Source: Guptibacillus hwajinpoensis (GTDB taxonomy: Bacteria; Bacillota; Bacilli; Bacillales; Guptibacillaceae). Taken from it: a stretch of 64,000 nucleotides of DNA. Within the stretch, counting starts at the first letter, position 1, and the number at the start of each line of letters is the position of its first letter. The DNA is taken from NCBI RefSeq assembly GCF_020524165.1, contig NZ_JAIVKU010000003.1, positions 452,135 to 516,134 of the forward strand. Reading direction: 5' to 3'. Both the position numbers and the translations under genes were made by a program. Shown here one piece after another: positions 24,434 through 32,601 of the stretch. A model generated the notes under the pieces. The model saw nothing but the letters and a program-made list of their open reading frames with translations. It had not been told where the DNA came from and did no database searches.

Positions 24434-26185
24434 ATGTTTTCGATTTTACGCAAGTTGAGTTGGTTTTTTAAGCAGCATTGGAAGCGCTATAGCATTGCCA
24501 TCGGATTGTTAATTTTAGGTGGAATTCTAGAAGTTATTCCACCTAAATTAATTGGAATGGCGATCGATGAAATTAATGTAGGAAGTTTAACGTGGGAAAG
24601 CTTACGACATTATCTATTCTTTTATGCTGCGTTATTAATTGTCGTTTATTTGGTTACGTATGTATGGATGTACCAACTATTTGGAGGTGCTTTTCTAGTT
24701 GAAAGAATGCTTCGGTCTCGATTTATGAAACATCTCCTTAAAATGACGCCATCTTTTTACGAAAAAAACCGAACTGGGGATTTAATGGCAAGAGCAACAA
24801 ATGACCTTAAAGCTGTATCGCTTACAGCGGGATTTGGTATTTTAACTTTAGTCGATTCAACGATCTTTATGTTTCTTATTTTGGTTACGATGGGTGTTTT
24901 GATTAGTTGGAAGCTAACGCTAGCAGCTATTCTTCCTCTCCCATTAATGGCTCTTGCAATGAACCGCTACGGGAAGATTATTCATAAACGCTTTACTGCT
25001 GCTCAAGATTCATTCGGGCATATGAATGATCAAGTGCTAGAGTCGATTGCAGGGGTGCGGGTAACGCGAGCTTATGTTCAGGAAAGAGCAGATCAACAAA
25101 AATTCCAAACCTTAACAGAGGATGTGTACAACAAAAACATTGAAGTAGCAAAGGTAGATGTCCTGTTTGAACCGACGATTAAAGTTCTAGTAGGTATCAG
25201 TTATTTAATTGGTTTAGGTTATGGAGCGTATCTTGTTTTTCACAAAGTTCTCACGCTAGGTGAGCTCGTCTCATTCAACGTGTATCTTGGGATGCTGATC
25301 TGGCCAATGATTGCGGTGGGCGAACTCATCAATGTTATGCAACGCGGAAATGCCTCATTAAACCGTGTGTTGGATACGTTATCTCACGAAGAAGATGTTA
25401 AGGAACATCATTCTCCGAAAAGCATTCATTCACCTGGCACTATTGTATTTGAGGAAGTGCGGTTCACGTACCCATCCTCATCTGTCACAAATTTAGATGA
25501 TATTTCTTTTACCCTGAAAAAGGGGCAGACGCTAGGCATCGTTGGGCGAACGGGGAGTGGAAAAACAACTTTGCTTAAACAATTGCTAAGAGAATATCCA
25601 GTTGGGGATGGGAAGATTAGTATATCTGGAATACCGATCGAGGAGTTTTCTCTTGAAACTCTTCAAAAATGGATTGGATATGTTCCTCAGGATCAAATGT
25701 TGTTCTCTCGAACTGTGCGAGAAAATCTTCTTTTTGGTAAGAAAGATGGAACTGACCAAGAGGTTGATCGCGTGCTCCATCTGGCCGATTTTAAGAAAGA
25801 CATTCACCTTCTTCCTCAAGGGCTAGAAACGCTTGTAGGGGAAAAAGGAGTGGCTCTCTCAGGAGGCCAAAAGCAGCGTGTCTCAATTGCTCGAGCACTC
25901 ATGATTGACCCAGAGATTCTTATCCTGGATGATGCAATGTCAGCGGTAGATGGGAAAACAGAGGCGCAAATTCTTTCCAATTTACGTAGGGAGCGTACGG
26001 GGAAAACGACGCTTATTGCCACACATCGACTCTCGGGTGTAAAGCATGCTGATTGGATTGTTGTGCTAGAAGAAGGCAAAGTCATTGAGGAAGGCACCCA
26101 TGAAGCCCTTCTTGCTCAAAAAGGATGGTACCGGGAGCAATATGACAGACAGCAGCTTGAAGATTCGCTGAAGGAGGTGCTGTAA
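24434..26185 (+). CDS. bmrC: ABC multidrug exporter half, BmrC (YheI) type
   Basis: 583 aa: six membrane helices (to ~300) and a C-terminal ABC ATPase with Walker A GRTGSGKTT, signature LSGGQKQR and Walker B ILILDDAMS. In Walker B the usual catalytic Glu is Asp (LDDAMSAVD), as in B. subtilis BmrC, so this half contributes the degenerate ATP site of a heterodimer. Length and N-terminus (MFSILRKLSWFFKQHW) match YheI closely. Works with BmrD encoded immediately downstream. GGAGGG precedes the ATG. Expression is probably controlled by the upstream attenuator. Confidence 0.93.
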   Translation: MFSILRKLSWFFKQHWKRYSIAIGLLILGGILEVIPPKLIGMAIDEINVGSLTWESLRHYLFFYAALLIVVYLVTYVWMYQLFGGAFLVERMLRSRFMKHLLKMTPSFYEKNRTGDLMARATNDLKAVSLTAGFGILTLVDSTIFMFLILVTMGVLISWKLTLAAILPLPLMALAMNRYGKIIHKRFTAAQDSFGHMNDQVLESIAGVRVTRAYVQERADQQKFQTLTEDVYNKNIEVAKVDVLFEPTIKVLVGISYLIGLGYGAYLVFHKVLTLGELVSFNVYLGMLIWPMIAVGELINVMQRGNASLNRVLDTLSHEEDVKEHHSPKSIHSPGTIVFEEVRFTYPSSSVTNLDDISFTLKKGQTLGIVGRTGSGKTTLLKQLLREYPVGDGKISISGIPIEEFSLETLQKWIGYVPQDQMLFSRTVRENLLFGKKDGTDQEVDRVLHLADFKKDIHLLPQGLETLVGEKGVALSGGQKQRVSIARALMIDPEILILDDAMSAVDGKTEAQILSNLRRERTGKTTLIATHRLSGVKHADWIVVLEEGKVIEEGTHEALLAQKGWYREQYDRQQLEDSLKEVL

Positions 26186-28210
26186 ATGAATCGACATGTA
26201 GGTAAGCGCCTAGTAAAATATGCGCTTGGATTTAAGAAAAGTATTATCATTGCACTTCTGCTCCTAACCGTTGCTGTTACAGCGGAATTATCTGGTCCTT
26301 TCATTGCTAAACGGATGATTGATGTTCATATTCTGGGAGTGGAATATCCATGGTATGAATCTGAAGAAGGAGAGGACGCTGTTCGATACGAAGGCGAGTG
26401 GTATAAACGGAGTGATCATTTTAAGGAAAATGAAGTGAAAGGAGAGGAAGTAAGGGTTCTTCAAGTTGGTCGTGAGTATTACTTTATTGATGAACCGATC
26501 GCTTTTGATGGAGAGAGAGTAATAGAGGAAGATACGCTTACGATTCAAAAAGATGGAGAACAACGATCCTATGAGGCTTCAGAAATAAGCAATGAACAGC
26601 TGCTTGCTTTTTATCAACCTCAAGTTGAACCAATGATCTGGCTCATTGCTCTTTACTTTGGACTTCTTGTTTTTGCTTCATTTTTTGAATATGGTCAGGG
26701 GCTACTCTTGCAAACTTCAGCCAACCGAATTATTCAAAAAATGAGAACAGATGTCTACGCGCAAATTCAGCGCTTGCACATCAATTACTTTGATAATTTG
26801 CCAGCAGGAAAGGTAGTGGCAAGAATTACGAATGATACAGAGGCGATACGTGAACTCTATGTCACCGTGCTCGCAACTTTTTTTACGAGTATTTTTTATA
26901 TGACTGGAATTTTCATCGCTCTGTTCTTGCTGGATGTAAAGCTTGCCTTTATTACATTAACAATCGTTCCCCTCCTCTTTGTTTGGATCATTGTTTACCG
27001 CAAATACGCTTCGAAATTTAATAAAGTGATTCGGACGAGGGTAAGTGACATCAATGCAATGATTAATGAATCCATTCAAGGGATGTCGATCATCAGAGCG
27101 TTTAAACGCCAACAAATGACGGAGCAGGAATTTGAAGAGCTAAATGATAGTCACTTTACTTATCAAAATAAGTTATTAAATTTAAATTCCTTAATGTCTC
27201 ATAACCTCGTAAACATTTTGAGGAATATCTCTTTTGTAGCATTAATCTGGTATTTTGGAGGTGCGTCGCTTACTACAGGTACCATGATTAGTCTTGGTGT
27301 TCTCTATGCTTTTGTCGATTACTTAAATCGATTGTTTCAACCAGTTACGAACATGGTCAATCAGCTTGCTAATTTAGAACAGGCATTGGTGGCCGCAGAC
27401 CGAGTCTTTGAGCTCCTTGATGAAGAAGGGGAAGATGTAGCAGATGGGAGTTTTCCACGCTATGATGGAAATGTCACTTTTGATGATGTTTCATTTGCTT
27501 ATAAAGAAGAGGAATACGTTCTGAAGAACTTGTCTTTTGAAGCGAAAAAAGGTCAAACAATTGCCTTAGTAGGGCATACTGGCTCAGGAAAAAGTTCAAT
27601 TATGAATTTATTGTTCCGCTTTTATGATAATCAAAAAGGTAAGATATCCATTGATGGAGAGAACATTCAGGATATTCCAAAGCAGCAGTTAAGGCAGCAT
27701 ATGGCGATTGTTCTTCAAGATCCATTCTTATTCACAGGGACGATTGCGTCAAATGTCAGCCTTGATGATCCAGCGATCTCAAGAGAAAAAGTAGAAAAAG
27801 CGTTAAAAGATGTTGGGGCTGAACAGCTACTTCGTTCACTTCCTAATGGTTTTGATGAGCCAGTTATTGAAAAAGGAAGCACGCTTTCGTCAGGTCAGCG
27901 TCAGCTCATCTCGTTTGCAAGGGCATTGGCGTTTGATCCGGCAGTGCTAATTCTTGATGAAGCGACTTCAAATGTTGATACCGAAACGGAAATGATTATT
28001 CAGAACGCTCTCGATATTTTGAAAAAAGGACGTACGACCTTTATCATTGCGCACAGATTGTCAACGATTCGAGAAGCAGATCAAATTCTTGTTCTTCATC
28101 AAGGCGAGATCGTTGAGCGAGGCGATCATGACCAATTGATGCAGCAAAAAGGAAGATATTTTCAAATGTATCAACTTCAACAAGGAAAAAAGGTTGAGCA
28201 AGCCGTATAA
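26186..28210 (+). CDS. bmrD: ABC multidrug exporter half, BmrD (YheH) type
   Basis: 674 aa. It has the YheH-specific extracytoplasmic insertion of about 100 acidic residues after the first helix (~45-150), then the remaining helices and an ATPase domain with Walker A GHTGSGKSS, signature LSSGQRQL and Walker B ILDEATSNVD with catalytic Glu. The start directly follows the bmrC stop with AAGGAGG in the bmrC end. Forms the catalytic half of a BmrCD exporter, which in B. subtilis expels drugs such as doxorubicin and Hoechst 33342. Terminator follows. Confidence 0.93.
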   Translation: MNRHVGKRLVKYALGFKKSIIIALLLLTVAVTAELSGPFIAKRMIDVHILGVEYPWYESEEGEDAVRYEGEWYKRSDHFKENEVKGEEVRVLQVGREYYFIDEPIAFDGERVIEEDTLTIQKDGEQRSYEASEISNEQLLAFYQPQVEPMIWLIALYFGLLVFASFFEYGQGLLLQTSANRIIQKMRTDVYAQIQRLHINYFDNLPAGKVVARITNDTEAIRELYVTVLATFFTSIFYMTGIFIALFLLDVKLAFITLTIVPLLFVWIIVYRKYASKFNKVIRTRVSDINAMINESIQGMSIIRAFKRQQMTEQEFEELNDSHFTYQNKLLNLNSLMSHNLVNILRNISFVALIWYFGGASLTTGTMISLGVLYAFVDYLNRLFQPVTNMVNQLANLEQALVAADRVFELLDEEGEDVADGSFPRYDGNVTFDDVSFAYKEEEYVLKNLSFEAKKGQTIALVGHTGSGKSSIMNLLFRFYDNQKGKISIDGENIQDIPKQQLRQHMAIVLQDPFLFTGTIASNVSLDDPAISREKVEKALKDVGAEQLLRSLPNGFDEPVIEKGSTLSSGQRQLISFARALAFDPAVLILDEATSNVDTETEMIIQNALDILKKGRTTFIIAHRLSTIREADQILVLHQGEIVERGDHDQLMQQKGRYFQMYQLQQGKKVEQAV

Positions 28211-28221
28211 GAGAAAATGAT

Positions 28222-28253
28222 TAAAAGCCGTAGCTTAAAAACTACGGCTTTTG
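28222..28253. terminator. Bidirectional terminator
   Basis: AAAGCCGTAG / CTACGGCTTT stem, 8-nt loop; it overlaps the 3' end of the convergent DUF3231 gene. Confidence 0.85.
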
Positions 28254-28796
28254 CGTTGGAGCACCTGGTGGAAGGTAGGGGGGAGGTGATTTTAGCCACC
28301 CTCTTTTTTCCATTAATGTTTTAAAATCCGAAGCAAAAAGGAGAATGTGAGTTTGGAACTCAAGAAACATTAAACCCACGTCGGTTCGTATAGACTGAGA
28401 AACGGTTGTTGCACAGAGGATATTTACAGAGGCGAGCTTCAGAGAAATCCCATTTGCAATTTCATCGTCTGTTAGCTTCACACCCATTGGAATCGTTTCT
28501 GAAGAAGAATCAGGCTTTGCTTCAGAAGTTGGTGGAAGCGGAACCCCTTCTTTTATTAGAAAATGTTTTAGTTTATTCTGGTCCTTAACAGAAGCATCAA
28601 ATATCTCCTGTGTCTTTTTCTTTAATTGCTCGTCATCAGTAGTATTTAATGCCATCCGATAAAAAACTTGTGCTTCTTTAAAAATTGCAAAAGTCGTCCA
28701 ACAGTTCATAACTTCCCCAACATGTAACGGCGGTTTTGGCTCATTGTCAGTATGGGATTGTAGTATGCCAAGCATTGATTTTAAAATAGATTTCAT
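28242..28796 (-). CDS. DUF3231 family protein, single-repeat form
   Basis: 184 aa. A four-helix ferritin-like arrangement is suggested by LHVGEVMNCWTTFAIFKEA and the C-terminal MEKRGWLKSPPPYLPPG, the latter being the DUF3231 signature. Most family members have two such repeats in ~330 aa; this one has a single copy. No metal-binding Glu/His pattern can be confirmed by eye. Function unknown. AGGAGG precedes the ATG. Confidence 0.8.
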   Translation of the reverse strand: MKSILKSMLGILQSHTDNEPKPPLHVGEVMNCWTTFAIFKEAQVFYRMALNTTDDEQLKKKTQEIFDASVKDQNKLKHFLIKEGVPLPPTSEAKPDSSSETIPMGVKLTDDEIANGISLKLASVNILCATTVSQSIRTDVGLMFLEFQTHILLFASDFKTLMEKRGWLKSPPPYLPPGAPTQKP

Positions 28797-28889
28797 CTTC
28801 AGCTACCTCCTCTATCCTATAATGGTTCAGGAGGTAATAAATTATGTGCGTTTGTCTAAAAGGAGCTGGTAAATAAACGTTATTGCTAT

Positions 28890-29606
28890 TTACCTAGAAG
28901 ATGGACGAAAACCAGCCGCTTCTGCTTCCGTTGTGCTACAAAACATTTCTTCTGCTTTCGTCATTTCGTAATAAGAACCTTCAGGAACATGATAGATTTT
29001 TTCACCTTTTGAATTAATGTTTCCTTTGATTTGGCACTTTTCGTCTGGGTCTTTTTCTGAAATAGAAGATTCAGGTGTTTCGGTATCTTCGTTAAACCCT
29101 TCTTCCTGGACATAGTCTTCCATGCTCCAAATGCCCTTTCCTTCTTCTTGAGCTTGGCGCTGTATTTTTTGAAATTGATCGACATATTTTACGTTTGGTT
29201 GATAAATGTACGCGACCCTTGCGAGACCTTCTTCAAGAAGCATTTCGTTAAACATCTGATTACCGATCCATACGTATGCGAGCAGTCTACCGTATTTATC
29301 ACGTTCTGAAACATCAATCTCGATGCCCACTTTCTTGCCTTCTAACTGTTCTTTTGCAAATTGCGATGCTTCTGGTCCAAATGGCTGAACTGGCTTACTT
29401 GGATGTTTCGTCTCTGGTGTATCAACAAGAAGAAGTCTAATCGTTTCTTCTCGATCTTCCATTGTGATCTTTAACGTATCCCCGTCAACTACGCGGTCAA
29501 CTGTGGCTGGAATTGTGTTTTCTGGAATTTCGGTATTAGAAGAGCTTACAGAACAGGCAGCTAGAAATAATAACATTAAAAGGTAGGGCAATAGGTTAAG
29601 TTTCAT
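28890..29606 (-). CDS. Thermonuclease-family lipoprotein with C-terminal sunset-type domain
   Basis: 238 aa. A lipobox (FLAAC) ends the signal peptide at Cys18. The staphylococcal-nuclease domain (~32-155) carries RVVDGDTLKI, LLVDTPET and ERDKYGRLLAYV, which supply the metal and phosphate-binding residues. After an acidic linker, a ~50-residue module (IKGNINSKGEKIYHVPEG ... FCSTTEAEAAGFRPS) matches the small domain often found after secreted nucleases. It should degrade DNA or RNA outside the cell. Related to B. subtilis YncB/YokF. Own start with AAGGAGAA. Confidence 0.88.
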   Translation of the reverse strand: MKLNLLPYLLMLLFLAACSVSSSNTEIPENTIPATVDRVVDGDTLKITMEDREETIRLLLVDTPETKHPSKPVQPFGPEASQFAKEQLEGKKVGIEIDVSERDKYGRLLAYVWIGNQMFNEMLLEEGLARVAYIYQPNVKYVDQFQKIQRQAQEEGKGIWSMEDYVQEEGFNEDTETPESSISEKDPDEKCQIKGNINSKGEKIYHVPEGSYYEMTKAEEMFCSTTEAEAAGFRPSSR

Positions 29607-29679
29607 GGTGAGTTCTCCTTTTCTTACTTTTAGGTCTTAGACATCCTGATTTGTCATATTCTAAAAGGGGGTGATCCAA

Positions 29680-29841
29680 TTGAATCACGGATGTATTTAC
29701 TGTGAGAAAGAATTGCTCTTCCCGTGGGAAAAAAGAAGAATGGTTTGCGATGCTTGTCATTATGCGATATCAGACACGTATCATGAAGATTACCGAGAAA
29801 TTGGTGAACGAAAAATAGAACAGAAATCCCGTCAATCGTGA
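29680..29841 (+). CDS. 53-aa protein with two CxxC motifs
   Basis: Starts at TTG with AGGGGGTGA upstream. CIYC (residues 5-8) and CDAC (23-26) flank a short loop, a pattern typical of a small zinc knuckle; the rest is acidic/basic helix. Family not recognised. Its stop lies within its own terminator stem. The repeat array begins directly downstream. Confidence 0.65.
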   Translation: MNHGCIYCEKELLFPWEKRRMVCDACHYAISDTYHEDYREIGERKIEQKSRQS

Positions 29842-29855
29842 CGGGATTCTTTTTG
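29825..29855 (+). terminator. Terminator
   Basis: AATCCCGTCA-ATCG-TGACGGGATT then CTTTTT. Confidence 0.88.
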
Positions 29856-29876
29856 GTTTATAGGTTTGGTTAGGGG

Positions 29877-30252
29877 GTCCTAGCTGCAGTGGCCAAGTCC
29901 TCGATCTCTTTTCATGTCTAACGGAGATATTTCGCTCTTTCACCAGAACACAGAGAGCGTGTTCTCGTTCAAGAGCTCCAATATCTCCGTTTCTAAACGC
30001 TCGTCTCCGCTTTTGGTGTCTAGCTGCAGCCTCCAGACCCTCGGTCACTTCACCTTTTCATCTGAACACAAAAACCGTGTTCAAATGAAAAGGTTCCAGT
30101 GCCTGCCGGGTCTAAACGGAGGCTTCCGCTTTTCATGTCTAGCTGCGACTCGCAGAAACTGCGATATTTCGCTCTTTCACCAGAACACAGAGAGCGTGTT
30201 CTAGTTCAAGAGCTCCAATATCTCCGTTTCTAAACGCTCGTCTCCGCTTTTC
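29877..30252. repeat. Palindromic repeat array A (3 units)
   Basis: Three units at 29877-30017, 30018-30136 and 30137-30252. Each runs from (G)TCTAGCTGC to CTCCGCTTTT or CTTCCGCTTTTC and folds end to end into one long interrupted hairpin. In the middle unit the helices are GCCTCC/GGAGGC, AGACCC/GGGTCT and CTTTTCAT-TGAACAC/GTGTTCA-ATGAAAAG. The first unit looks recombinant: it has a GTGGCC-type 5' end and an internal TGTCTA junction, and its main helix is ACGGAGATATT/AATATCTCCGT. The third unit stops exactly at the stop codon of the convergent menI-like gene. Same family as array B. Confidence 0.92.
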
Positions 30253-30633
30253 TTAATACCTTTTAACGGCTAGGGTGCAGCGGGATATGCAGATTAATTC
30301 TTCTTGTTCGTCGACGATGTTGATTTCCCAGACCATGGTTCTTCTACCGATATGAATGGGTTCAGCGATGGCTCGGACGACGCCGTCTTTTTTACTGCGT
30401 AGGTGGTTTGCGTTGATTTCCATTCCGAAAGTTGCTTCGTTTTCTTCGTTTAGATTGAGCGTGCCTCCGATGCTAGCTGCTGATTCTGCAAGCGCAACAG
30501 ATGCGCCACCGTGAAGAAAACCAAGTGGTTGGTGAGTACTTGGGCCGACTGGCATTTCAAGGACTACTTTCTCAGGAGTTAATGTAATGGCTGTAATTCC
30601 TAGTGCCTCGAGCATTGTGTTTTCGAATTCCAT
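30253..30633 (-). CDS. menI: Hotdog thioesterase, probable DHNA-CoA thioesterase
   Basis: 126 aa, PaaI/YuxO-type hotdog fold. HQPLGFLHGGASVALAESAAS holds the central helix and the catalytic Glu. Length and sequence match B. subtilis YuxO, the proposed hydrolase of 1,4-dihydroxy-2-naphthoyl-CoA in menaquinone synthesis. Position next to menA and within 2 kb of menF supports that role. ATG 30633 is chosen because TTGGAGG lies 7 nt upstream; the longer reading has no ribosome site. Other acyl-CoA substrates remain possible. Confidence 0.82.
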   Translation of the reverse strand: MEFENTMLEALGITAITLTPEKVVLEMPVGPSTHQPLGFLHGGASVALAESAASIGGTLNLNEENEATFGMEINANHLRSKKDGVVRAIAEPIHIGRRTMVWEINIVDEQEELICISRCTLAVKRY

Positions 30634-30827
30634 CAAATTCCTCCAATTCAGCTGTAGCGCCAAGCCCTTAAAGCTAACGCCTTCACTGTTTTCTATGTAC
30701 TTATTTACAGTATACACGAGCGAACTACTAGAAAAAGTAAAAATTCAACAGAAAATCCGTTCAATTTCATCTAGCTGAGTTCTTCTTTTTGCTTTCGCGA
30801 ATATAGGGGGAATTACTTTAATGACGT

Positions 30828-30862
30828 AAAAAAGCCAGAGACTGCGTTCGTCTCTGACTTGA
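30828..30862 (-). terminator. Terminator of menA
   Basis: On the minus strand CAGAGAC-GAACGCA-GTCTCTG with flanking pairs, then CTTTTTT. Confidence 0.85.
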
Positions 30863-30869
30863 GTGCTTA

Positions 30870-31814
30870 TCAAATAAAGTACGCGAGCAATAAACCAACC
30901 GCCATTAATAGTCCAAACTGAGTGTGCATTTGAGCGGTCGCTTGCATAGCTGGCATCATTTGAGCCGCCTCTTTTTTTCCTTCAAACAACCGAATGGCTT
31001 TAAATGCTTTAGGTATGCTTAGAATAATTAACAGTAACCACAAAGATGAATCAATTGTAATGATAAGTGCGACAACCCATAGATAAGACACAATAAACAT
31101 CCATTCTAAAAAGGTCACGGCTTTATCATGTCCAAGTAGAATCGCGAGTGTTTTACGTCCTTTTTCTTTGTCACCTTCTAGGTCACGGATATTGTTCGCC
31201 ATAAGAATGCCGCCAACAAGAATGGAAATAGGAATCGAAACGAGAATACTTTCAAATGTAATGACGCCTGTTTGAATGAAAAATGAAAGTAAGACTAGAA
31301 TGAGTCCCATAAAGACGCCGGCGGCAATTTCGCCAAATGGCGTATAGGCAATTGGGTATGGGCCACCAGTATAAAAATATCCTGCAGCCATACAAATGGA
31401 ACCAATAACTGCAATCCACCATGTTGTCAGGATACAGATGTAAACTCCTAAGAGAATGGCCACTCCAAAGAAAATCAAAGCAAGGTTCAATACCGTTCTA
31501 GCACTAACTCCATCTCGTACGATGGCGCCTCCAATTCCTACGCTACCAGCGTGATCAAGACCCCTTTTGAAATCATAGTATTCATTAAACATATTTGTTG
31601 CTGATTGAATAAGGATAGAAGCGATCATCATCGCCATAAACAATCCAAAATGTAATGTATGACTTTGAAGGGCAAGCATTGTGCCCAGAAAAACCGGGAC
31701 GAAGGAAGCTGTTAATGTGTGGGGTCTTAATAGTCGCCACCACACCTGCCATGTTGGTTTTGAAGGCGTCACTTTGTTCAGCTTATCGTTGCTGTTGTTC
31801 ATACGCTCTTCCAT
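30870..31814 (-). CDS. menA: 1,4-dihydroxy-2-naphthoate polyprenyltransferase
   Basis: 314 aa, UbiA superfamily with about eight membrane helices. The first Asp-rich motif is NMFNEYYDFKRGLD and the second is NNIRDLEGDKEKGRKT, both needed for Mg-polyprenyl diphosphate. Attaches the prenyl chain to DHNA to give demethylmenaquinone. ATG 31814 (MEERM) follows AGGGAGAG. Divergent from the menFDHBEC operon, with one small gene between. Confidence 0.93.
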   Translation of the reverse strand: MEERMNNSNDKLNKVTPSKPTWQVWWRLLRPHTLTASFVPVFLGTMLALQSHTLHFGLFMAMMIASILIQSATNMFNEYYDFKRGLDHAGSVGIGGAIVRDGVSARTVLNLALIFFGVAILLGVYICILTTWWIAVIGSICMAAGYFYTGGPYPIAYTPFGEIAAGVFMGLILVLLSFFIQTGVITFESILVSIPISILVGGILMANNIRDLEGDKEKGRKTLAILLGHDKAVTFLEWMFIVSYLWVVALIITIDSSLWLLLIILSIPKAFKAIRLFEGKKEAAQMMPAMQATAQMHTQFGLLMAVGLLLAYFI

Positions 31815-32001
31815 AGAATCATGTCTCTCCCTTAAAATAATAAACTTCTTAAAAATTCCCCATGTAACCATTATAGTTTAAAAAAACGGATAAGGGGTGT
31901 CAATCCTTTTGTCAATATCAAGAAGTCTCTGTCAATAGAAAAAGGCTAATTAACTGCTGACGATTCATATGCCTTTAGCTTCTTTCGATCTGAGAAGGGG
32001 A

Positions 32002-32032
32002 CAAAAAAAAACGATCACCATGAAGTGATCGC
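32002..32032 (-). terminator. Terminator
   Basis: On the minus strand CGATCAC-TTCATG-GTGATCG then nine T. Confidence 0.9.
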
Positions 32033-32042
32033 ATTTGTGGAA

Positions 32043-32327
32043 TTAATAATAATAGGGGTAAGGATATGGTCGGAAAAACGCGATGCTTCCTAAACCTACG
32101 CCTAATAATCCGCCAAGAAATCCGCCTGCAAAAGCGCCGAAGAAAAACATTCCGGGGCCCTCGGGATGTTGTGGTCCATCACAATTGCGATTTAAAGGGC
32201 GAATATAGACGAATTCATCATCAACGTCTTCAATATGGCCTCTGTGCAATTGACCGTCATGGCATTTGATTTCAACACATTGTCCAATATGCTGACGACA
32301 AACTCCATGATAATAGTGTCTGGACAT
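32043..32327 (-). CDS. Small Cys/His-rich protein with glycine-rich helix, unknown
   Basis: 94 aa. The N-terminal half has several His and Cys (HGVCRQHIGQCVEIKCHDG) in an SH3/Sm-like beta pattern ending in FVYIRPL. The second half is a Gly-rich membrane helix (FFFGAFAGGFLGGLLGVGLG) and the tail is PYPYPYYY. This build recalls small spore-coat or envelope proteins of bacilli, but I cannot name the family. ATG 32327 has GGGAG 8 nt upstream. Own terminator. Confidence 0.65.
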   Translation of the reverse strand: MSRHYYHGVCRQHIGQCVEIKCHDGQLHRGHIEDVDDEFVYIRPLNRNCDGPQHPEGPGMFFFGAFAGGFLGGLLGVGLGSIAFFRPYPYPYYY

Positions 32328-32503
32328 GTGAGACACTCCCTCATCATTTAGTGTAGAGACGACAATTTCCCATCGTCTACTTTTATCAGTGTATGCTCAC
32401 CAATTATTTTGCTAAGGGCACTTGCGGAGCATTAAAATGGTTTTTTTAACGCAGATGGGGAATCAATACATAAGAAGGTCGCATAAACGGTCAAACACCT
32501 TCG

Positions 32504-32533
32504 TTGACAGTCTTAGCTACACAGGTGTATCCT
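32504..32533 (+). promoter_or_regulatory. Candidate promoter of the men operon
   Basis: TTGACA, 18-nt spacer, TATCCT, 68 nt before menF. A small hairpin (GGCCGAG/CTCGGTC then GCTTTTGC) lies in the leader and could be a weak attenuator. Confidence 0.55.
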
Positions 32534-32601
32534 TTAATTAACTGTGGCCGAGGCTAACTCGGTCTGCTTTTGCATGGACAGAAAGTTGGGGGGAGAAGTC
32601 G

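Noticed and set aside
29914..30204. A 96-codon open frame across repeat array A
   Set aside because: It is a by-product of the repeats: the translation repeats with the unit period, has no ribosome site, and the DNA is under selection for pairing, not coding.
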